Notes under the pieces: model-generated
The model's input: the letters and a program-made list of their open reading frames with translations, nothing else
Databases searched by the model: none
What the model was told of the DNA's origin: nothing
NCBI GenBank assembly: GCA_019925795.1
Contig: CM034307.1
Coordinates: 13,165,197-13,229,196 of the forward strand
DNA from: Dendrobium chrysotoxum
Taxonomy: Eukaryota; Streptophyta; Magnoliopsida; Asparagales; Orchidaceae
Length of the DNA stretch: 64,000 nucleotides
Direction of reading: 5' to 3'
Translations under genes and position numbers: made by a program
In this document: positions 56,878-64,000 of the stretch, piece after piece
How positions within the stretch are numbered: position 1 is the first letter of the stretch
Layout: the number at the start of each line of letters is the position of its first letter

Positions 56878-59800
56878 ATTCAGCCAACTGAAATAAACCA
56901 CTGAACAATACACATTACCAATAAACAGACCAGCCTCTGCAGCTCTTTCCAAGCACCCAAAATAGTCTTCAATGGAGGACATAACCGGTATAGAGACACC
57001 CCAACTTCACAAGATATCAATCACTTGTAAAAGCTTGCAGCAATACACCGCAATATGCTCCACACTCTCCAGTGCATCGCAGCCTCTGGCACACCCTGTA
57101 GATGATACTAACCTCCTACACAACAATAATTCTTTGGTAGGTAAGGCATTTCTAGCTAGGCGCCACCAAAACATGTTAACTCGTGGTCTCAACTTCAAGG
57201 ATCTTCTCCAGCGCCAATGGTAGTCTTCATGTTCAATCCCTCTACATCTCTGGGAGATTAAAGCATATAAGGAATTGCCTGAGCATAGCGACAGAAGTTC
57301 CAGCTCATCTCCCCCCTCCTCCAAAATTACAAGAACTTGTATTATAACCTGAATTAGCTGCTGACCGAAATACTGTAGCAGCTTGCTTTCATCCCAGCCT
57401 CCATTAGACATAAAACTGTTAAGCCAAAGCATAGGATCATCCAAACTTCCCACAAACATTGGCCATTTTGCAATAGGTTTATCCAGCAACCAAATATCAT
57501 TCAAGGTGTTGATGAAAACACCATCACTCACCATCCACCTCACCACATTCCTTAAGGACTTAAACCCATTAACAATAATCTTCATTGTAGGGGAGCTATA
57601 CCTGCTTAGTTGAAAATCCCAAATTTGCTGCCCATATTTAGTTCTCAATAGTCTATACACAAAGGAAGAAGAATTGGAAACATAGTTCCAAGCAAACTTA
57701 GCCCGCAACCCGCCCACCTTGGAAACAACCGATTGAATTCCTTGTCCTCCAAACCTCTTCGGCCTGCACATAACATCCCAAGAAATATAATGAATCCCTC
57801 TACTTCCATCATGTTTGTTCCACAAGAAGTCCATACACATCCTATCCCAAGCATGAAGAACTCCCATAGGGACCAAAGAATGAGTAGCAAGAAAAATAGG
57901 TAAGGAAGAGAAGGTAGTTTTAGTCAAAAGAACCTTCCCTGCTAGAGACAAGAAATGATTTCCCCAAGCATTCAAATGCTTGGTAGCTTTACCCATCAGA
58001 TTGCAATAATCAGTAACAGTTTCCCTTTTTAAAGAAATTTTAACACCAAGGTACATAAAAGAATTCACCACTTTAAACCCCCAAATCTTAGCAAGGGACC
58101 ATCTTCTGGACTTCCTGATAGATTTACCAAAAAAATAGATGATTTCTGGATGTTGACCTTCAAACCAGTCCAACTACAATACTCCATTAAAATCTTGTTT
58201 GCCTTCTTCACCTTTTTGCCAATAGTTTCCATGAACGTGACGATATCATCTGCATAAACTAGATGAGAAACCCTCTCAACACTAGAAGAAATTTTAATAC
58301 CCAAACTTCTCCCTTTCTGAACAATAGCATCTGATAGGAGTGGAGAGCATAAAATGAAAAGAATAGGAGACAAGGGACATCCTTGTCTAAACCCACTCTT
58401 AGCTTCAATCCAACTGGATTCCTTTCCATTGATAATGATAGAGAACTTCGGGTCCAAGACACATTGAAGAAGAAGGTTAGCAAACTTAGTGGGGAAGCCA
58501 CAATTATCTAAAACCTTTCTAAGAGTAGGCCATCCCATGTTGTCGTAAGCTTGCTCCATATCAATTTTAATGGCCATGAGACCTTTCCCGGATTTAGAAT
58601 TTTTGAACTTGTTACACACTTCTTGGGTTAAAAGGATGTGATCAGACATAGAGCGGCCTTTGACAAAAGCCACTTGTTCCTCTGAAATCAGCTTACGAAT
58701 AATGCCAATCATCCTCCTCAAAAGTAACTTAGCTATCAACTTGTAAACTGACATACAAAGGCTGATTGGTCGGTAGTTAGATGGGAACAAGGGGTTCTAT
58801 ACCTTAGGAATAAGAACTAACAAGGTCTCCTTCCAATTAGGACTCAAAAAACTAGTCCTAAAAAAAAGATTTAAAGCCTTCCACACATCATTTTGAATAA
58901 ATTTCAATAGCTTTTAATGAAAGAGTAGGAGATACCATCTATACCAGGCAAGATATTAGTCTCCAATTGATCCACCACCAAGTCCAGCTCCTCCTTATTA
59001 AACTCAGCAAGAAGGGAATTCCTGTCTTGATCATCCAGCACATGAACAGGATATGGCCACCCCTTCAATTTGCATTGTCTTTTCTTCCATTTTCCTCCAA
59101 AATATTCATTAAATGTCTCCTCAATCTGATGTTAATCTTCCACTATAACAACATACTTATTTTTAACTTGATGAATCCAATTAGCACTCCTTCTACCTGA
59201 AGAATATGCATGAAAAAATTGTGTATTGGAATCTCCATCAGTTAACCAATGAGCTTTTTCCCTCTACCTCCACCATGTGTTGAGTCGGCCAAGAGTGACA
59301 TTCAATTCATGAACCTTAGATTGCAATAGTTGTAGCTTACCTTTGGACAGACCTCCCCACTCAGATTCTTCCATTTGGAGATTTAAAATCTTCTCCATTA
59401 GCTTCTACTTCAACTCAGTCAAGTTCTTATGCCTTGCTCTGCTCCAGTAAAAAAGTGCTTTCAGTGTTCTCCTGAATTTCACGTTGAGAGACATTGCATC
59501 ATCATTATTCACTCTCTTCTCCCAAGTCTTAGAAACGATAGCAGCTGATGCCGAATAAGAGGACCACACCTCCTCAAATCTTAAAACATGTCTCTTCCGA
59601 AAACCAGAAAATAACAACTTCAAGAGAATGGGACAATGGTCAGAAGCGATCCGTGGAAGATGATGTACTACAGGAAGTTTAAAAACATCCAAGGAAGCTG
59701 AATTTAGAAGACATCTATCCAACCTTTCAAGAATCCGAGCACCTCCCTTCTTGTTGTTACACCAAGTGAATTTAGGGCCTATAATTCTCAAATCATGGAG

Positions 59801-60315
59801 ATCCATATTACTCATAAAACAACTCATATCTTGAACTCCCTGGGACATGACAAGATTCTTACCTCCTAACTTCTCTTCTTGATCCAGAATGCAAATAAAG
59901 TCCCCACCTATAATGCAAGGAAGATTGAAATTTGAAATTACTTCAAGATCACTCCATAAAGTTCTCCTCTTTACATAATCACTACTACCATAGCCGAAGC
60001 TATGATCCACCGTCCTAGAGTGGCACTATTAAATTCCCCTACCACAACTTGAGGAGAATCACTTAAAACAGAAAAAGAAACCAAATCCTTCCGCCAGCAA
60101 ACCATAATGCCTCCAGATAATCCAACTGCAGGATGAATAAAAAAATCCCAATTGGTTCCAATGAACCTATCAAATTCATGTCTATCAAAAGTAGAAACTT
60201 TGGTCTCAAGAAGGCCTACAAACATCACTTCATGCTTCTTAACAAATTCCTTCAAGTAGTGAGAGGCTACACTTTTCTTAGCTCCCCTGCAATTCAAAAA
60301 AATAATGGATGACAT
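56878..60315 (-). pseudogene. LINE2 ORF2: endonuclease and reverse transcriptase
   Basis: Start at ATGTCATCC (60315). Endonuclease: IFLNCRG, GLLETK, then a frameshift near 60000, IIGGDFICIL (Ile where Asn is usual), FTWCNNKKGGARILERLDR, ASDHCPILL. Stops occur near 59405 and in 59380-58790. RT (58790-58065): PSNYRPISLCMSVYKLI, SEEQVAFVKGRSMSDHILL, IKIDMEQAYDNMGW, SGFRQGCPLSPILFILC, LVYADDIVTF. A shift near 58170 leads to the connection and zf-RVT-like end (NMFWWRLARNALPTKELL, CARGCDALESVEHI). Only a short piece of the RNase H spacer remains (FIGNVYCSVVYFSW). Confidence 0.9.
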
Positions 60316-60582
60316 TATAGATAAGAATTGGGATTGCTCCCTTTCCTATCCTTAATTTTACTACCTCCCTTCCTTCCATGATTAATAATATTACCCTTTC
60401 CTAAGGATTGCAGTTCCTTAAGAAGCCTAAACTCTGACTTATGATAAGGAGAACTTGAGTTCGCAGATAATCCCAGAGGAGTTACCTGAGTTCGCAAGAA
60501 TCCCTTCCCAGTCTTGTTAAATGTAGAGGCAGGAAACCCTTCCTTGATCTAATCAAGCTTGTGAAAACAGGTTCCTAACACC

Positions 60583-62509
60583 TCACCGAGAATCAACGGC
60601 ACCTTCCTCTGCAGCATTAGCTGACTGCAGCATAGGATCAATGCACACTTCCATCACCTTGGCCCCCACACCAGATCCTTCAAGACAGCATTCCTGAACA
60701 TCCAGTATCACAGCATTCTCAACCGACCTCTGAGAAACTTCTAACACAACTTCTCCCTCCTCCACTTCAAACTCACCCTCATAAATTTTCCATCTATCAT
60801 TAAACTGTCCTCATCCTGCTTCCTAGTTGTAGCCGAATCCTCTACCACTTGATTGCTTAGACATTGAAACTTATTAACCAAACGCAAAGTATTTGGAATA
60901 GTAGAATTAACAGTCTTGGAAGCATCCTCAAGTACCCCCAAAGCATCAGACCGTTCCTTCACCACTTCAAAATGAGAATCCAAGTTATCCCCTTCACTCA
61001 AAGGCAAAGCTCCTCCTCTATTCAGCACAAGGTCTTCCTTCACCACTTTGACCTCCTTTTTGTGCAGACCTTTACCAAGAAAAGGCTTCGGAAGTCCAGG
61101 ACCAGTAGCCTACTTGAAAGGCTGCCTTTTCTCATTCATTGATTTATTGGTCCTTTTATTTTGCTCTAATCCACATGGATCCCAGGACCATAGGAGTCAA
61201 TAGCCTCAAGCTCCCTAACTTCCAATGTTCGATCCTTCTCACTTGGGTTAGAAGAAGTCTTACCCACATCCAACACTTCCACCCTCTTATAACCACAACC
61301 ACCACTATCATGTCCTATCATTCCATAATCATAGCAAAAGGAAGAAATTCTTACATACTCAACTTTCTGGAAGAACCTTCCAGCCATTCCATCCACCCAA
61401 ACTCCCAATGGAAGAGGTTTGTCCAACTCCACTCATACACATACCCTCGCAAATTCCCTATTCCCCCAATTAAACATATTACCATCCTTCATCAAAGGAA
61501 CTCTAACCCTTGACGCTATCAAAGACACATTATTCTCATCCCAACATTGCAAAGGCAGGTGAGTCATTCTAATCCAAATAGGAGACGTCAACCCTCTTAA
61601 AGAATTGGGAGAAAAATCAGTAGACCACCTCTCCATACCAACAATGTGGTTATTGACAAACCAAGGGCCACCTGTAAGAACCCCCTCCATAGCCTCAACA
61701 TTCTTGAAAGAACATAGATACCATCCTTTCCCAAGAGTTGTAAAGTGAAATTGTCCAAAACCTGTCCATTGACGTCTCAAACTCCAAGCCACAACATGGG
61801 AAGGCAACTCACTTCCAAACACTTTAACCACCAAAGAACATTCAAGTTTCTTAGCATTCACTTCTTCAGCAGCTTCAATTAATCTAACGGCTTTCCCATC
61901 CTCCTATAGAATCACCTTATCCTTGTCAAAACTTAATTTGATATGAGCTATTTTCTTCCAAGGACTTGTCAGAAAACCACCTGCATCCTTGCTCTGAGGC
62001 AAAACCGCAGGCAATGGAGATGCATTACTACCTAAACCCCCATCAGCAATCTCTATAGATCTCAATGGCTTCCTAATAAGGCTATGATTATTTTGGTTAA
62101 CCAAATTTAGAACATTCGCATTTATCTTATTATCTTTGATAGGGATTGCATTTGAATATGCAAACCGGTTAACAAAAATATTCATACATGAAGATGACGC
62201 CTCAGGATCACAATTTTTTGCAGGAGAAAAACAAGAATTCTTCAACAGACATGGGGTTTTAAGTTCAGTATCCAAAGAGATACCTTTACCCTTACCTTCC
62301 ACATATTTCTTTGGGGTAGGATGAATCCCTTCAACATCAGAAATGACAATCTCTGTATTTGACTTACGACCATAGACGGACCGAGAACCATGAATGTCAC
62401 CAATACGAACATCACCGTGAAACACTTGATGCTCCTCTGTAATCTGACTAATTATGAAAGAATTATTCAAAAATGCAGATGAAGATGGCCGGCGGCCATC
62501 TGTCGCCAT
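60583..62509 (-). pseudogene. LINE2 ORF1: DUF4283 and zinc-knuckle protein
   Basis: Start at ATGGCGACAGATGG (62509). A stop at 61904 (TAG) and another at 61433 lie in one otherwise continuous frame to about 61166; frames change after that. DUF4283: VVAWSLRRQWTGFGQFHF, LTGGPWFVNNHIVGMERW, PLQCWDENNVSL. The zinc knuckle reads CYDYGMIGHDSGGC, the second Cys being Tyr. The tail has NKFQCLSNQVVEDS and MEEGEVVLEVSQ, matching the LINE1 ORF1 tail. The 5' region resembles LINE1 (SSSCMNIFVNRFAYSNAIP). Confidence 0.85.
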
Positions 62510-62632
62510 GAACGGCCCCTTTGCCAGAAAAATCGAAGGTAGCCGCGAAACAGAAAATTTGAAAATTAGCTTATTTCTCTCTCTGGAATCACGGAGCTTC
62601 TCTCTTTATAAATTGTGGAGCTTCTCTCTCTA

Positions 62633-63707
62633 GAATTGTCATTGACAATATAATGAAAGTTAAGGAACCCCCTCAAAAATTATAAATTAGAAAGTGTTAA
62701 ACTTCTAGGTACACACTTTCTCTGCACGCACTACCTTTCAATTCATTCTCACTCTTGCATACCCATTGAACTCTGAACTCCTTTTTGAATTCTTTGCAAT
62801 CCATAGAATTAGCAATGACGGTACTTCCTTCCAATCCTATATCAATAGAAGGCCTGTTGAACTCACTTACCAAGACTTTGATCAACTTCTACACCTTTAT
62901 ACCACTGGCAAAAAAGTTCATTGTTTAGCCTCTCTCCTTGACTATGATTGGACCCCTATCAACACTACACTTAGGGAGATGTCAGTCAATTACCATATTC
63001 CTCACATTAATATCTTAATTTAAGATGCCAAAATTTTACAACATATCCTTCAAAATAAAATCATTCCAAAAGCCAGGGATCAGATAAACATCACACCTCT
63101 TCCATCCATCACCACCTACTTTATAATGGCTGAAATCGATTTCAATATCACTAATTTAAATATCACTGCTTCAGAGATTTGATCAGTGGGAGACTCATTT
63201 TGACATGTACATATCAGAGTAGCACCAACATCATAAAATAATATGGCTTGGTTTAGAGAGCAATTCACTTTTATTCATCATTACTTCCAACTACCACCAC
63301 CACCTCCACCACCTCATCAGGGACCTTCATATTTTTAGTGTGACTTATTTTTAGTTTTTGTGTCTGTATTATTTTTCTATTTTCTTTGTGTTGTCTGTTT
63401 TGTTTTAGTATTGTATTTAGTTGTTCCTCCTTTTTTTATGTCAAAACGGTGAGTAGCCTACTGTTGGTAGTCTGTATTTACTATTTTGTTATGATTAGTC
63501 CACTACTTTGCATTTATTTTCCTGCTAATATTTTTTATGTTTTTATTTATTGCTCTTTTTTGTGTTCTTTTCATTCTTCATTTTAAATTGAAAAAACAAA
63601 TCTCCTTATTTTTAAAAATTCAACTAGTAAGGGAGAGCTTAGGACAAAGCAAAAATAAATTTAAAATCAAAACCAACAATAATTACGATCATAAAAAAGA
63701 GGGAGAT
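62633..63707 (+). other. Copia C 3' segment with extra ORF and polypurine tracts
   Basis: From 62766 to 63339 a frame with few stops encodes FEFFAIHRISNDGTSFQSYI, LTYQDFDQLLHLY and LDYDWTPINTTL, then a broken part and a final run of prolines before the stop at 63337. The pattern resembles the retroelement-associated putative plant transposon domain, with modest confidence. After it comes a T-rich tract, then purine tracts near 63440 (damaged), 63628 and 63693-63706 (AAAAAAGAGGGAGA), the last abutting the 3' LTR. Confidence 0.5.
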
Positions 63708-64000
63708 TATTACAAATCTGGATCCAAGCCTTGTGATTTTGATGATAATAAATATTATTTAATTCTTTACTATGCTATCTCCTGTTCATGTTATTATTGC
63801 ATATATATTTTCTTATACACTAACATTTAGGTCAACCGTATACTGTGTAAATTGATCAGCTCAAGACTAAGAAAAATATGGTTAAGTGTCATGAAGAGTC
63901 TATAATTTTTTTTTTTCTTATTTCAACATTTCATGAGTCAAATCATGTATTGGGTGGATGTTAAACTTGGTAACCATGCACATACAAACTCAAGGGAGTG
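63708..64000 (+). repeat. Copia C 3' LTR, partial
   Basis: Starts TATTACAAATCTGGATCC and matches the first 290 bases of the 5' LTR (52622 onward): TTTTGATGATAATAAATATT, CTCCTGTTCATGTTATTAT, GATCAGCTCAAGACT and TGTATTGGGT. Cut by the window end. Confidence 0.85.

Larger units (their letters stand above)
56878..62632 (-). mobile_element. LINE2: minus-strand L1, 3' truncated
   Basis: Read from right to left: 5' leader with repeated AGAGAGAAGCTCC (62632-62560), ORF1, ORF2 with endonuclease, RT and a C-terminal zinc-finger region. It breaks off inside the RNase H region at about 56878 with no poly(A), so the 3' end was lost by deletion together with part of Copia C. The RT box YADD is intact. Confidence 0.85.
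52622..64000 (+). mobile_element. Copia C: Sirevirus-like element, runs off the window
   Basis: 5' LTR 52622-54421, primer site, decayed gag and the start of pol (to 56877), then LINE2 on the opposite strand, then a 3' segment with an extra ORF, polypurine tracts and the first 293 bases of a 3' LTR (63708-64000) that match the 5' LTR start. Integrase, RT and RNase H are missing, apparently lost with the LINE2 junction. Both LTRs start TATTACAA instead of TG. Confidence 0.85.

Noticed and set aside
57383..59200. Plus-strand frames opposite LINE2 (for example 57383-57613, 58967-59200)
   Set aside because: They are antisense shadows of the LINE2 reverse transcriptase.
63386..63586. Hydrophobic 66-codon frame before the Copia C 3' LTR
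   Set aside because: It is the T-rich pyrimidine tract of the spacer; similar T-rich frames occur at the same place in Copia A (7530, 11512). A membrane protein is not supported.

Overview
This window looks like nuclear DNA of a flowering plant with a large, repeat-rich genome. It is AT-rich, and almost all recognisable sequence is transposable elements of lineages typical of angiosperms: Sirevirus-like Ty1/copia, Athila-like Ty3/gypsy, L1 LINEs with a DUF4283/zinc-knuckle ORF1, an En/Spm (CACTA) transposon, a tRNA-derived SINE and a Mutator-type MITE. I found no convincing intact host gene, rRNA or tRNA. The species cannot be named from this sequence.

Layout. (1) 1-4253: AT-rich DNA with a near-identical 713-bp tandem duplication (995-2433) whose junction is two telomere-type TTTAGGG units, a SINE with a 14-bp target-site duplication, a microsatellite and an unidentified minus-strand ORF. 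(2) 4254-15283: an Athila-type LTR remnant split by a three-LTR tandem copia array (Copia A, 4998-14309) that carries only gag and is flanked by one GAGAA duplication. (3) 15284-17130: no genes recognised. (4) 17131-39575: one L1 LINE (LINE1) stretched to 22 kb by two insertions. Copia B (19833-29692, TSD GAAAG) sits in its endonuclease domain. A CACTA transposon (33077-39372, TSD ATG) sits in its RNase H domain. The CACTA itself contains a scrambled RTE-type LINE fragment, which in turn holds a 165-bp Mutator-like MITE. (5) 40720-44680: a decayed gypsy element on the plus strand. (6) 44691-52621: an Athila-like gypsy on the minus strand, with its LTR split by an ORF1-only LINE (LINE3, 49476-52217). 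(7) 52622-64000: Copia C, running off the window, whose pol is broken by a minus-strand L1 (LINE2, 56878-62632).

The most interesting signal is non-coding. The three copia families share short self-complementary arrays: clustered ATCGTCC/GGACGAT-type palindromes in U3; an approximately 40-bp minisatellite just before the LTR TATA box in which each unit can form a hairpin with a different but still complementary stem; and an array of AAA-loop hairpins between the coding region and the polypurine tracts (families A and B). Stem sequences change between units and families while pairing is mostly kept, which suggests a structural role in the retrotransposon life cycle.

Nesting order, oldest to youngest where it can be inferred: gypsy LTR, then Copia A; LINE1, then Copia B and CACTA; RTE fragment, then MITE; Athila LTR, then LINE3 and Copia C, then LINE2. 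All coding regions seen carry stops or frameshifts. Copia B is the best preserved.
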